Source: Salipiger sp. H15
GTDB lineage: Bacteria; Pseudomonadota; Alphaproteobacteria; Rhodobacterales; Rhodobacteraceae
DNA length: 64,000 nucleotides
Reading direction: 5' to 3'
Assembly (NCBI RefSeq): GCF_040409955.1
Contig: NZ_CP123385.1
Coordinates: forward strand, 186,001 to 250,000
Shown in pieces: positions 51,603 through 60,368 of the stretch. The notes beneath the pieces are model-generated. The model searched no databases. It was not told where the DNA came from and was given only the letters and a program-made list of their open reading frames with translations. Numbering within the stretch: position 1 is the first letter of the stretch; every line of letters begins with the position of its first letter. Both the position numbers and the translations under genes were made by a program.

Positions 51603-52796
51603 ATGGTCACGGTAAAAGAGCAGTACGAGAGTTTTCCCTACCCCGCGCGCGACCCGAAGGACGAAGAGACAAGGCTGATCACCGGCTCGCCGTCGCACCC
51701 GTTCGAGATGGACCACTGGCTCTGGCAGGGCGGCCGCGACTGGTCGAAACCGCTGCGCGTGCTGGTCGCCGGCGGCGGCACCGGCGACGGGCTGATCCAG
51801 CTGGCGACGCTGCTGGCCGCCGCGCGGAAAGCTTACGAGATCACCTATCTCGACCTCTCCACCGCCTCGCGCGCCGTCGCCGAGGAGAGGGCAAGGGTGC
51901 GCGGCCTCACCGGCATCAGCTTCCACACCGCCAGCCTGCTCGACGCGCCCGCGCACGGGCCTTTCGACTACATCGACTGCTGCGGCGTGCTGCACCACCT
52001 GCCCGACCCCGCGGCGGGCTTCCGCGCCCTGCGCGCCGCGCTCGCCCCCGGCGGCGGCATGGGCTTCATGGTCTACGCCCCCTATGGCCGCTCCGGCGTC
52101 TACCCGCTGCAGGAGGCCTTCGGCGCGCTCTTCGACGGGCTGCCGCCGCAGGAGCGCCTCGCCCGCGCGCGGCGCATCGTGGCGGCGCTGCCGAAGGGCC
52201 ATCCCTTTGCCGCCAATATCAACCTCGGCGATCACCACGCCTCGGACGCGGGCTTCTACGACCTGCTGCTGCACGGGCAGGACCGCAGCTTCTCGGTGCC
52301 CGAGCTGCTGGAAACGCTTGCGGAGACCGGCTGGCGGCTCGCCGGCTTCACCACCCCGGCGCTCTACGACCTTGCGCAGATCACCGAGGTGCCCGAGGGC
52401 ATGGACCCGGCAGAGCAGATGGCGCTCGCCGAGAAGCTGCGCGGCACGATCCGCATGCACACCGCCTATGCGGTGCCCGCCGAGGCCGGCGAGACCCGCG
52501 CTAAACCCACCGACCGCAGCCTCGTGCCGCAGCTGCGCGGCGTGCAGCGCGCGGCGCTGGCGCAGGCCGTGGCGCAGGGCCGTCCGCTGCCGGTGAAGAT
52601 GGGCGGGGTCGAGACCACGCTGACCCTGCCGCGAAGCAGCGCGCCGATCCTCGCCGGGATCGACGGCCGCCGCAGCCTTGCCGCGATCGCGCAGGCCGCG
52701 AAGCTCGACCCGATCAGCTTCGGCACCGCCTGGGCGCAGGTCCACAGGGCGCTCGAGCCCTGGGGCCTGCTGCTCTACTCGTCGCTGCTGCGCTGA
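51603..52796 (+). CDS. Class I SAM-dependent methyltransferase
   Basis: 397 residues from the ATG with GGGGAG 7 bp upstream. 'VKEQYESFPYPARDPKDEE' starts the protein; 'LRVLVAGGGTGDGLIQLATLL' (two parts) is motif I binding SAM and 'YIDCCGVLHHLPDPAAGFRAL' the post-motif. The C-terminal 150 residues form a separate domain with a PqqD/winged-helix look ('ILAGIDGRRSLAAIAQAAKL'). The 'YP' sequences resemble methyltransferases that act on peptides or on tetratricopeptide proteins. Target unknown. Confidence 0.88.
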   Translation: MVTVKEQYESFPYPARDPKDEETRLITGSPSHPFEMDHWLWQGGRDWSKPLRVLVAGGGTGDGLIQLATLLAAARKAYEITYLDLSTASRAVAEERARVRGLTGISFHTASLLDAPAHGPFDYIDCCGVLHHLPDPAAGFRALRAALAPGGGMGFMVYAPYGRSGVYPLQEAFGALFDGLPPQERLARARRIVAALPKGHPFAANINLGDHHASDAGFYDLLLHGQDRSFSVPELLETLAETGWRLAGFTTPALYDLAQITEVPEGMDPAEQMALAEKLRGTIRMHTAYAVPAEAGETRAKPTDRSLVPQLRGVQRAALAQAVAQGRPLPVKMGGVETTLTLPRSSAPILAGIDGRRSLAAIAQAAKLDPISFGTAWAQVHRALEPWGLLLYSSLLR

Positions 52797-52824
52797 GCGC
52801 CCAGCCTTTCGAAGAGCGGCCCGC

Positions 52825-54057
52825 TCACTCGTAGCTGCGCGCGTCCTCGATCACCACGCCGTCGCGCGGCAGCCCGCCCGGCGGCACCAGTTCGACCTTG
52901 CCCTTGAGCTTCAGGAGCTCCGCCACGCTCGCCTCGAAGGCCCCGGCATCGGGCGCGCTGCCCTCTCCCGAGGTCTCGATGCGCACGGTCATCACGTCCA
53001 TCTCGCCCTCGCGGCTGGCCACCACGCGGGCCCGGCCGATCTCGGCATGGCGCGCGACCAGCGCCGCCACCTGCTCGGGGCGCACGAACATGCCCTTGAT
53101 CTTGGTGGTCTGGTCGGCGCGGCCCATCCAGCCCTTGATGCGCATGTTCGACCGCCCGCAGGGGCTCACCCCCGGCATCACCGCGGACATGTCGCCGGTG
53201 GCGAAGCGGATCAGCGGGTAGTCGGGGTTTAGCGTGGTCACCACCACCTCGCCGACCTCGCCCTCGGGCACCGGATCGCCGGTGCCGGGCGTCACGATCT
53301 CGACGATCACCCGCTCGTCGACGATCATCCCCTCCATGCTCGGCGTCTCGTAGGCGATGAGCCCGAGGTCCGCCGTGGCATAGCATTGCAGGCAGGCGAT
53401 GCCGCGCCCCTCGTAGAAGGCCCGCAGCGACGGGAAGAGCGCGCCGCCCGAGACCGCCGCCTTGGTGATGCCGAGCGCGACGCCCATCTCGTCGGCCTTG
53501 TCGAGGATGATCTTGAGGTAATCGGGCGTACCCGCGTAGGCGGTGACGCCCACATCCGCCGCCGCCTGCACCTGCAGCTCGGTCTGGCCGGTGCCGGCGG
53601 GCAGCACCGCCGCCCCCACCGCCCGCGCGCCGCTCTCGAAGATCATCCCGGCCGGCGTCAGGTGATAGCCGAAGCAGTTCTGCACGATGTCGCCCGCGCC
53701 GATCCCCGCGGCGTGCAGGAAGCGCCCGAGCCGCCACCAGTCGTGCTCGGCCCCGCCCGGCTCGTAGATCGGCCCGGGCGACTGGAAGACATGGGCAAAG
53801 CCCGAGGCGGGCCGGGTGGTGAAGCCGCCGAATGGCGAGGCCGCCTTCTGCGCCTTGCCGAGCCCCGACTTGCGCAGCACCGGCAGGGTCGCCAGCGCCG
53901 CGCGCGTGGTGATCGCGGCGGCATCCACGCCCGCCAGCGTGTCGGCATAGCCCGGCAGCGCCTGCGCCCGGGCGATCTGCGCGGGCAACGCCTCGGCCAG
54001 CGCGGCGGCGCGCGCCTCGGCGCTGCGCGTCTCCAGATCGTCGTAATACCTGCTCAT
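52825..54057 (-). CDS. AMP-forming ligase, phenylacetate-CoA ligase-like
   Basis: 410 residues, shorter than ATP-grasp ligases but typical of PaaK-like proteins. 'QNCFGYHLTPAGMIFESGAR' (two parts), 'ITKAAVSGGALFPSLRAFYE', 'CYATADLGLIAYE', 'LIRFATGDMSAVM' and 'MGRADQTTKIKGMFVRPEQV' follow the order of the family (AMP-binding and C-terminal domain). It activates an aryl or acyl acid with ATP and CoA. Last gene of the minus-strand importer operon, so it may act on the imported acid after or instead of the ligase at 60365. Confidence 0.9.
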   Translation of the reverse strand: MSRYYDDLETRSAEARAAALAEALPAQIARAQALPGYADTLAGVDAAAITTRAALATLPVLRKSGLGKAQKAASPFGGFTTRPASGFAHVFQSPGPIYEPGGAEHDWWRLGRFLHAAGIGAGDIVQNCFGYHLTPAGMIFESGARAVGAAVLPAGTGQTELQVQAAADVGVTAYAGTPDYLKIILDKADEMGVALGITKAAVSGGALFPSLRAFYEGRGIACLQCYATADLGLIAYETPSMEGMIVDERVIVEIVTPGTGDPVPEGEVGEVVVTTLNPDYPLIRFATGDMSAVMPGVSPCGRSNMRIKGWMGRADQTTKIKGMFVRPEQVAALVARHAEIGRARVVASREGEMDVMTVRIETSGEGSAPDAGAFEASVAELLKLKGKVELVPPGGLPRDGVVIEDARSYE

Positions 54058-54081
54058 CCGAGCCTCCCTTCCAGCCCAGTC

Positions 54082-54657
54082 CTATCCCGTTCCGCCGACG
54101 GCAGCGCCGGGCGGTGGCGGCAGCGCATAGGCCGCCAATGTCTCGTAGACCGCCCCCTCGGGGGTCAGCGTCGAGGCGACGAGCCGCAGCTCCTCCGCCT
54201 CCTCCGCCCCGGTGGCGAGCGCAACCTGCCCCGCCACCGCCCGTTCAAACCGCGCCATCGCCTCGCCGCGCAGCCCGGCACCGAAGCGCACGAGCGTCAC
54301 GTGCGGGCGGAAGCGCCGCCGCTCGAGCTCGATCCCCGCGGCCCGGCAGGCGCGCACCACGCGCCCGTGCAGCGCGACCAGCCCGGGCTCCGCGGCGATC
54401 TCCGCCGCCAGCAGCCGCGGCGACCGACCCCCGAAGCTTTCCAGCCCGGCGACCCGCAGCCGGCAGCCCGGCAGCGCCTGCCCCTCGAGCTCCATGTGCA
54501 GCTCCTGCAGCGCCGCCTCCCCGACCTCGCCGAGGAAGGCCAGCGTGACGTGCAGGTTCTCCTCGGGCACCGCGCGCCCCACCGGCACCGCCTCCTGCAC
54601 CGCCAGCAGCGCGGGCAGCAGCGCCTCGGGCAGCGGCAGGGCAAGAAAGCAGCGCAT
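54082..54657 (-). CDS. thpR: RNA 2',3'-cyclic phosphodiesterase
   Basis: 191 residues of the 2H phosphoesterase superfamily. The two HxTx motifs are 'LHVTLAFLG' (near residue 38) and 'PHVTLVRFG' (near residue 123). 'RCFLALPLPEALLPALL' is the typical start. Cleaves RNA 2',3'-cyclic phosphate or related cyclic phosphates. In the operon between livF and the PaaK-like gene, 3 bp after livF; its link to transport is unclear. Confidence 0.9.
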   Translation of the reverse strand: MRCFLALPLPEALLPALLAVQEAVPVGRAVPEENLHVTLAFLGEVGEAALQELHMELEGQALPGCRLRVAGLESFGGRSPRLLAAEIAAEPGLVALHGRVVRACRAAGIELERRRFRPHVTLVRFGAGLRGEAMARFERAVAGQVALATGAEEAEELRLVASTLTPEGAVYETLAAYALPPPPGAAVGGTG

Positions 54658-54660
54658 GGC

Positions 54661-55515
54661 TCACGCCAGCCACCGCTTGCGGCGGCGGTAGGAGCGCACG
54701 TCGCGGAAGGACTTGCGCCCCTCGTCCGACATGCCGAGGTAGAATTCCTTGACGTCCGGGTTCTCGCGCAGCGCCTGCGCCGGCCCGTCCATCACCACCC
54801 GGCCATTCTCGAGGATGTAGCCCTCATGCGCGTAGCGCAGCGCCACGTTGGTGTTCTGCTCGGCCAGCAGGAACGAGACCCCCTCGCCCTCGTTGACCGC
54901 CCGGACGATCTCGAAGATCTGCTCGACGAGCTGCGGCGCAAGCCCCATCGAGGGCTCGTCCAGCAGCACCATCTCGGGGCGCGACATCAGCGCGCGGCCG
55001 ATCGCGCACATCTGCTGCTCGCCGCCCGAGGTATAGCCGGCCTGGCTCTTCCGCCGCTCCTTCAGCCGCGGGAAATAGTCGTAGACCATCTCGAGGTCGC
55101 GCTGCACCGCCGCCTTGCCGTCGCGCCGGGTGAAGGCGCCGGTCATCAGGTTCTCTTCCACCGTCAGGTGCTCGAAACAGTGCCGCCCCTCCATCACCTG
55201 GATCACCCCGCGCTTGACCAGTGCCGCCGGGTCGAGGTCCTGCACCCGCTCGCCGCGGTAGGAGATCGTGCCCTTGGTGACCTCGCCGCGCTCGGACTGC
55301 AGCAGGTTCGAGATCGCCTTGAGCGTGGTGGTCTTGCCCGCGCCATTGCCGCCGAGCAGCGCCGTGATCCCGCCGCGCGGCACGGAGAGCGAGACCCCCT
55401 TCAGCACGAGGATCACGTGGTTGTAGATCACCTCGATATTGTTGACCTCGAGCAGGGTCTCGCGCGCCTCGCCGTCACGGGCAGAGGTCTCGTCCGGTCG
55501 CACTCCGTCCAGCAT
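54661..55515 (-). CDS. livF: Branched-chain amino acid-type ABC transporter ATP-binding protein LivF
   Basis: 284 residues. Walker A 'LLGGNGAGKTTTLKAISN', 'VIQVMEGRHCFEHLTVEENL', signature 'YTSGGEQQMCAIGRALM', Walker B 'MVLLDEPSMGLAPQL', 'SFLLAEQNTNVALRYA'. The insertion of a longer start ('MLDGVRPDETSARDGEARETL') precedes the usual LivF domain. The ATG lies at the end of the dispersed motif at 55513, whose GGAAGAGAAGAAG also serves as its ribosome site. Energises uptake with LivG. Confidence 0.93.
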   Translation of the reverse strand: MLDGVRPDETSARDGEARETLLEVNNIEVIYNHVILVLKGVSLSVPRGGITALLGGNGAGKTTTLKAISNLLQSERGEVTKGTISYRGERVQDLDPAALVKRGVIQVMEGRHCFEHLTVEENLMTGAFTRRDGKAAVQRDLEMVYDYFPRLKERRKSQAGYTSGGEQQMCAIGRALMSRPEMVLLDEPSMGLAPQLVEQIFEIVRAVNEGEGVSFLLAEQNTNVALRYAHEGYILENGRVVMDGPAQALRENPDVKEFYLGMSDEGRKSFRDVRSYRRRKRWLA

Positions 55516-55537
55516 CTTCTTCTCTTCCCAAATACGC
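55513..55537 (-). repeat. Dispersed intergenic motif, copy 3
   Basis: On the minus strand GCGTATTTGGGAAGAGAAGA followed by AGATG, where the ATG starts livF. Same motif as at 51136 and 62547 with one extra substitution. Confidence 0.65.
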
Positions 55538-55580
55538 GAAATCCGGCGGCGACACCTGCGCCGCCGCCGGAAGTGTCAGC

Positions 55581-56885
55581 TCAGCCGCCGCAGCTGTCGT
55601 TCACCGGCCAGGGCTGGTTGGCATCGGCGTATTCCATCGCCGCCTTCTCCTCGAGCGGGGCGATCATGTCGGAATCCGGCATGATGAGGTCCGAGGCCTT
55701 GACGAACTTCTCGCCGTCCCATTCGAGGATCCAGCCGCCCGAGTGGCCGGTGTGGTTGTCGCAGGAGGTCGAGAACGGCGGCACCATGCCGGTCATCCCC
55801 AGCTCGTCGAGCCGCGCCTCGGTGATCTCGAGGTTCTCGAGCCCCCAGCGCAGGTCCGCCGGCGAGATCTCGGCCTTGCCCGCGTGTTCCTGCGCCACCC
55901 GGATGCCCTCGCCGAGGATCATCGAGATGACGAGGCCGCGCGAGTAGAAGACACCCGACATCTCCTCGGCGTTGCTCAGCGTCTTGCCCGGCTCGACCAC
56001 GTATTTCTGCAGGTCGGCCATGATCGGGGCCTCGGGGTTCGGGAAGGACCAGCTGACGGACTTGTAGCCCTTGCCCGCCTCGCCGACGATCTTGAGGTCG
56101 GCGTCATGCCCGGCCCACCACACGCCCAGCATGTTCTCCATCGGGAACTTGGTCTTCACCGCCTCGGTGATCGCCCCGGCGTTCATCGCGCCCCAGCCCC
56201 ACATGATGACGTAGTCCGGGCGCTCGCGGCGGATCTGCAGCCATTGCGCCGACTGGTTCTGCATCTCCTTGAGACCGACCGGGATCGGCAGCAGCTCGAA
56301 GCCCTGCGCCTCGGCCTCGGCCTCGAGGAAGGGCAGCGGCTCCTTGCCGAACGGGTGGTCGAGGTGCAGGAAGGCGACCTTCTTGCCCTTCAGGTCGCCC
56401 TGCGCGGCGATGTACTTGATCAGGATCGAGGCGCCGTCCCAGTAGCTCAGCGGCGTGTTGAACGCCCACTGGAACACCTTGCCGTCGGCCATGGGCGAGA
56501 AGCCGTAGCCCGGCGCGAGGATCGGGATCTGGTCGACGTTGGTCTTCGGCAGCACCTGCAGCGTGATGCCCGTGGACCAGGGCTGGGTCACGATCGCCTT
56601 GCCCTTGGTCTTCTCGTAGCACTCGACGCCCTTCTCGGTGGAATAGCCGGTCTCGCACTCGTCGAAGTCGATCGGGACGCCGCCGATGCCGCCGTCGCGC
56701 GCGTTCATCAGCTCCATGTAGTCCTTCTGCCCGTTCATCAGCGGGATGCCGGTGGCGGCAAAGGGCCCGGTGCGGTAGGCGAGGTTCGGCGCGTAGAGGC
56801 TCTCGGCCATCGCGCCCCCGGCGATCGTTCCGGCCATCAGCGCACCCAGCGCCGCGGCCCCCGCCAGTCTGGTCAACGTCTTCAT
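55581..56885 (-). CDS. ABC transporter substrate-binding protein (branched-chain amino acid type)
   Basis: 434 residues. Signal peptide 'MKTLTRLAGAAALGALMAGT' ending near 'GGAMAESLYAP'; periplasmic. 'VPIDFDECETGYSTEKGVEC' and 'YEKTKGKAIVTQPWSTGITL' follow the Leu/Ile/Val-binding family but the ligand pocket is not of the classic amino-acid type, as in proteins that bind aromatic or acyl acids. An 'SCDNHTGHSGGWILEWDG' near the end with two Cys is characteristic of this subgroup. Part of the operon with the acyl-CoA ligase. Confidence 0.92.
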   Translation of the reverse strand: MKTLTRLAGAAALGALMAGTIAGGAMAESLYAPNLAYRTGPFAATGIPLMNGQKDYMELMNARDGGIGGVPIDFDECETGYSTEKGVECYEKTKGKAIVTQPWSTGITLQVLPKTNVDQIPILAPGYGFSPMADGKVFQWAFNTPLSYWDGASILIKYIAAQGDLKGKKVAFLHLDHPFGKEPLPFLEAEAEAQGFELLPIPVGLKEMQNQSAQWLQIRRERPDYVIMWGWGAMNAGAITEAVKTKFPMENMLGVWWAGHDADLKIVGEAGKGYKSVSWSFPNPEAPIMADLQKYVVEPGKTLSNAEEMSGVFYSRGLVISMILGEGIRVAQEHAGKAEISPADLRWGLENLEITEARLDELGMTGMVPPFSTSCDNHTGHSGGWILEWDGEKFVKASDLIMPDSDMIAPLEEKAAMEYADANQPWPVNDSCGG

Positions 56886-56938
56886 CCTGTCTCCTCCCTG
56901 AGATCTTCGATGATGTGGAAAGCCCCGCCCGCGCCTCC

Positions 56939-58015
56939 TCAATGCGGGAAGGGCCAGATGATCAGCTTCTCCCGGATCAACGCCCAGAGACGCGCGAGCC
57001 CGTGCGGCTCGATGATCAGGAAGAAGACGATGAGCGCGCCGACGATCATGATGTTGAGGTGCTCGACCGTGGCCGAGCTGATCGACAGCCCCAGCGCCTG
57101 CGGCACCGTGCCCAGCACGACCGGCAGGCCGACGATGAGGATCGCGCCCAGGTAGTTGCCGAGGATCGAGCCCAGCCCGCCGATGATGGCGATGAACAGC
57201 ACCCGGAAGCTCAGCGGAATGTCGAAGAGGTTGGGCTCGGCCGCGCCGCGCCACATGAAGACGAAGAGCGCGCCCGCCACCCCCACGACGTAGGACGAGA
57301 CGGCGAAGGCGGTCAGCTTCGAGCGCATCAGGTTGATGCCGATGAGCTCGGCCGCGATGTCCATGTCGCGCGTCGCCTTCCAGGTCCGGCCAAGGTTGCC
57401 GCGGGTGAGGTTGATGCAGAGCACCGTCATCAGCGTCACCACCGCCAGCACCACGTAATACTGGGTGATCGAGCTCGCCTGCGGCCCGGCGACGTAATGC
57501 CCGAACATCTCGAGGTTCGGCACCTGGATCGCGCCCGAGGCGTTGTAGTTGTAGAGCCAGCCCCATTTCTCGAAGAGCCAGACCAGGAAGAACTGCGCCG
57601 CCAGCGTCGCAATTGCGAGGTAGAACCCCTTGATCCGCAAGGAAGGAATGCCGAAGGCCACGCCCACGCCGGCGCTGAAGACGCCCGAGAGCAGGATCGC
57701 CACGACCGGGTTCATCCAGGGGAAGAGCGTCACCAGCTTGTAGCAGGCATAGGCCCCCACGCCCATGAAGGCGGCGGTCCCGAGCGAGAGCTGCCCGGCA
57801 TAGCCCGTCAGGATGTTCAGCCCCTGCGCCGCCAGCGCGTAGATCAGGATCGGGATCAGCAACGTCTGGAAGGCGAACTCGCTGGCGGTCAGCGGAAAGA
57901 CCACCCAGGCAAAGCCGAGGATCACCATCAGCAGCACCGCGTCCTGCCGGACCGGGAACAGCGCCATGTCCGACTTGTAGCTCGTCTTGAATTGCCCCGC
58001 CGTGCGATAGAGCAT
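56939..58015 (-). CDS. livM: Branched-chain amino acid-type ABC transporter permease LivM
   Basis: 358 residues, about eight membrane spans. 'VILGFAWVVFPLTASEFAFQ' opens, 'LNILTGYAGQLSLGTAAFMGVGAY' (parts) is the conserved LivM motif and 'GLGSILGNYLGAILIVGLP' the C-terminal one. Preceded by the small membrane protein gene with 107 bp between. Confidence 0.94.
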   Translation of the reverse strand: MLYRTAGQFKTSYKSDMALFPVRQDAVLLMVILGFAWVVFPLTASEFAFQTLLIPILIYALAAQGLNILTGYAGQLSLGTAAFMGVGAYACYKLVTLFPWMNPVVAILLSGVFSAGVGVAFGIPSLRIKGFYLAIATLAAQFFLVWLFEKWGWLYNYNASGAIQVPNLEMFGHYVAGPQASSITQYYVVLAVVTLMTVLCINLTRGNLGRTWKATRDMDIAAELIGINLMRSKLTAFAVSSYVVGVAGALFVFMWRGAAEPNLFDIPLSFRVLFIAIIGGLGSILGNYLGAILIVGLPVVLGTVPQALGLSISSATVEHLNIMIVGALIVFFLIIEPHGLARLWALIREKLIIWPFPH

Positions 58016-58122
58016 CGGTCTCTCCCTCTCCCGGCGCGCCCGGCGCCGCTCCGTCTGGCGCTTCCGCCGCCGGGGCTCCTCCTGCCCGGGCGCGCGGTCC
58101 CGCCGGTCTGCGTCGTCCGCCC

Positions 58123-58356
58123 TCAGGCGGTCTCGTGTGTCTCTTCGGGGTAGGCCCGTTTCGGCGCGGCCGCGTAGCCCGTCGCCTCCGAGTGCCGCAC
58201 CAGCCAGAACCAGGCCCAGAGCCCCGCCGCGCCGCCCGCCGCCGCCAGCAGCAGCGCCGGCAGCACATGCGCGCCGCTCCCGGTCAGGGCGAGGTAGCCG
58301 AAGGCCCAGAAGCCCGCCCAGGCCACCACGTTCAGGATCGCCACAAGTTTCGCCAT
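58123..58356 (-). CDS. Small two-span membrane protein in Liv operon
   Basis: 77 residues from 'MAKLVAILNVVAWAGFWAFG'. Two predicted membrane helices (about 4-23 and 32-53) separated by a Gly/Ser turn, then a short charged tail. The frame runs further upstream into the dispersed motif, but the ATG at 58356 with GGAGGACGG before it is better. Located between livH and livM; a similar small gene is known in related importer clusters. Possible accessory or assembly factor; not proven. Confidence 0.8.
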   Translation of the reverse strand: MAKLVAILNVVAWAGFWAFGYLALTGSGAHVLPALLLAAAGGAAGLWAWFWLVRHSEATGYAAAPKRAYPEETHETA

Positions 58357-58400
58357 TCCGCCGTCCTCCTCCCTTCCGCGAAAGCCCGCCTCCCGCAGAC

Positions 58401-58432
58401 CTTCATCTTTCCTCAAATACTCCCGCCGGAGG
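58401..58432 (-). repeat. Dispersed intergenic motif, copy 4
   Basis: On the minus strand GAGTATTTGAGGAAAGATGA followed by AG; flanked by CCTCCGGCGG. It lies between the livH stop and the small membrane gene. Confidence 0.6.
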
Positions 58433-58453
58433 CGTCCTCCGCCGGGAGAAGTG

Positions 58454-59407
58454 CTAGACCCTTTCGATGATGCGCTCCCCGAACAGCCCCTGCGGGCGGA
58501 ACAGCAGCACGATCAGCGCCAGCACGAAGGCGAACCAGGTCTCGGTATTGCCGCCCATCAAGGGCTGGCCCCAGTAGATCTCGAAGAGCTTTTCCAGCAT
58601 GCCGATCATCAGCCCGCCGATGATCGCCCCGGTGATGCTCTCGAGCCCGCCCAGCATGAGAACCGGAAGCGCTTTGTAGGCAATGACTTCCAGCGCAAAG
58701 CTCACACCCGCCCGGGCGCCCCAGGCGATGCCGGTGACCAGCGCGATGATGCCGGCGATGAACCAGACCAGCACCCAGATCGTCTGCAGCGAGATGCCGA
58801 CCGACAGCGCCGCCTGGTGATCGTCGCCAAGCGCGCGGATCGCCCGGCCCATGCGGGTCTTGCCGAGGAAGAGCAGCAGCGCCACCACCAGCAGCCCCGC
58901 GACGATGACCGCCGTGATGTCCTTCTGCTCGAGGATCAGCAGCCCGCCCCAGGGCTCGAAGGTCACCGAGTCCGTCGGGATGCCCAGCTCCTCGGTGATC
59001 ATCACCTTGTTCTCGCCGCCGAAGATGATCTCGCCGAAGCCGATGAGGAACAGCGTGATGCCGATCGTCGCCATGAAGAGGATGATGTCGGGCTGGCCCA
59101 CCAGCGGGCGCAGCACGACCCGCTCGATCGTCACCGCCAGCACGAACATCACCGCCAGCGTCAGCGCGACGCTGACCCAGGCCGGCACACCCATGGCGTG
59201 CAGCCCGACGAGGGTCAGCGCGGCAAAGACCACCATGATCCCCTGCGCGAAGTTGAAGATCCGGCTCGAGCGGTAGATCAGCACGAAGCCGAGCGCGATC
59301 AGCGCGTAGAGGATGCCCGAGACGAGCCCCTCCCAGAGCACCTGCAGCAGGAAGTCCGGCGCGGCGAACATGTCGGCGAAGGGCTGGATGAAGATGTCGT
59401 TCAGCAT
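58454..59407 (-). CDS. livH: Branched-chain amino acid-type ABC transporter permease LivH
   Basis: 317 residues, eight predicted spans. 'WEGLVSGILYALIALGFVLIYRSSRIFNFAQG' (in parts) and 'GGLESITGAIIGGLMIGMLE' are the LivH signatures. The ATG at 59407 was chosen because the longer frame begins in repeated sequence; no ideal ribosome site is seen at either. Confidence 0.93.
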   Translation of the reverse strand: MLNDIFIQPFADMFAAPDFLLQVLWEGLVSGILYALIALGFVLIYRSSRIFNFAQGIMVVFAALTLVGLHAMGVPAWVSVALTLAVMFVLAVTIERVVLRPLVGQPDIILFMATIGITLFLIGFGEIIFGGENKVMITEELGIPTDSVTFEPWGGLLILEQKDITAVIVAGLLVVALLLFLGKTRMGRAIRALGDDHQAALSVGISLQTIWVLVWFIAGIIALVTGIAWGARAGVSFALEVIAYKALPVLMLGGLESITGAIIGGLMIGMLEKLFEIYWGQPLMGGNTETWFAFVLALIVLLFRPQGLFGERIIERV

Positions 59408-59492
59408 GTCGCGTCCCCTGCCTCGCTGCGCGGCTCGGATGCATGATGTGTGCATGCGGTGTGCATCGGATGTGTCCTCCTCTTTCCGCCGC

Positions 59493-60368
59493 TCAATGCG
59501 CCACGCCGAGATAGGCGTCGATCACGTCCTGGTTCGCCCGGACCTCTGCCGGCGCGCCGTCCCCGATCTTCTTGCCGTAGTCCATGACCACCACCCGGTC
59601 CGACAGGTCCATGACCACGCCCATGTCGTGCTCGATGAGGCAGATGGTGGTGCCGAACTCGTCGTTCACGTCGAGGATGAAGCGGCTCATGTCCTCCTTC
59701 TCCTCGACGTTCATCCCCGCCATCGGCTCGTCGAGCAGCAGGAGCGACGGCTCCGCCGCCAGCGCCCGCGCCAGTTCCACCCGCTTCTTGAGCCCGTAGG
59801 GCAACCGCCCCACCGGCGTCTTGCGGATGTTCTGAATCTCAAGGAAATCAATGACTTTCTCGACGATCTCGCGATTGGCGATCTCCTCGTCGCGGGCGCG
59901 GCCCCACCACAGCGCCTGGCTGGCGATGCCCGCCTTCATGTGGGTGAGCCGCCCGGTCATGACGTTGTCGAGCACCGTCATCCCTTCGAAGAGCGCGATG
60001 TTCTGGAAGGTCCGCGCCACGCCGAGCCGCGCCACCTCGTAGGGCTTCATCGGCGGACGCTTGGCGCCCTTGTACCAGAGCTCGCCCTCGGACGGCGTGT
60101 AAAAGCCCGAGATGATGTTGAGCATCGAGGACTTGCCCGCCCCGTTCGGCCCGATGATCGCCCGGATCTCGCCCTCGCGGATGTCGAAGGAGATGTCCTT
60201 GATCGCGACAACCCCGCCAAACTTAAGGGTAATATTGCGCAGCTCCATCAGCACGCCGCCGATCTGCCGCCCGTCCTCGGTGACGTAGCCCCCGTCCTTG
60301 CTGGCATCCTTCACGGCGACCTGCCTTTCCTCGTTCCCCGAAATACCCAGATCCGACCCGTCCATCAT
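59493..60368 (-). CDS. livG: Branched-chain amino acid-type ABC transporter ATP-binding protein LivG
   Basis: 291 residues. Walker A 'IGPNGAGKSSMLNIISGF', signature region 'PYGLKKRVELARALAAEP', Walker B 'LLLLDEPMAGMNVEEKED', 'TICLIEHDMGVVMDLSDRV'. The first 40 residues are an extension before 'MELRNITLKFGG'. Start overlaps the acyl-CoA ligase stop by ATGA, fixing the start and operon. Confidence 0.94.
   Translation of the reverse strand: MMDGSDLGISGNEERQVAVKDASKDGGYVTEDGRQIGGVLMELRNITLKFGGVVAIKDISFDIREGEIRAIIGPNGAGKSSMLNIISGFYTPSEGELWYKGAKRPPMKPYEVARLGVARTFQNIALFEGMTVLDNVMTGRLTHMKAGIASQALWWGRARDEEIANREIVEKVIDFLEIQNIRKTPVGRLPYGLKKRVELARALAAEPSLLLLDEPMAGMNVEEKEDMSRFILDVNDEFGTTICLIEHDMGVVMDLSDRVVVMDYGKKIGDGAPAEVRANQDVIDAYLGVAH

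Noticed and set aside
53386..58268. Very long open frames opposite or in other frames of the Liv operon and PaaK-like gene
   Set aside because: Composition typical of shadows in GC-rich DNA; the genuine proteins show complete family motifs on the minus strand.
60318..60349. Further copy of the dispersed TATTT motif in livG
   Set aside because: Only partial match and it lies inside coding sequence fixed by an ATGA overlap.
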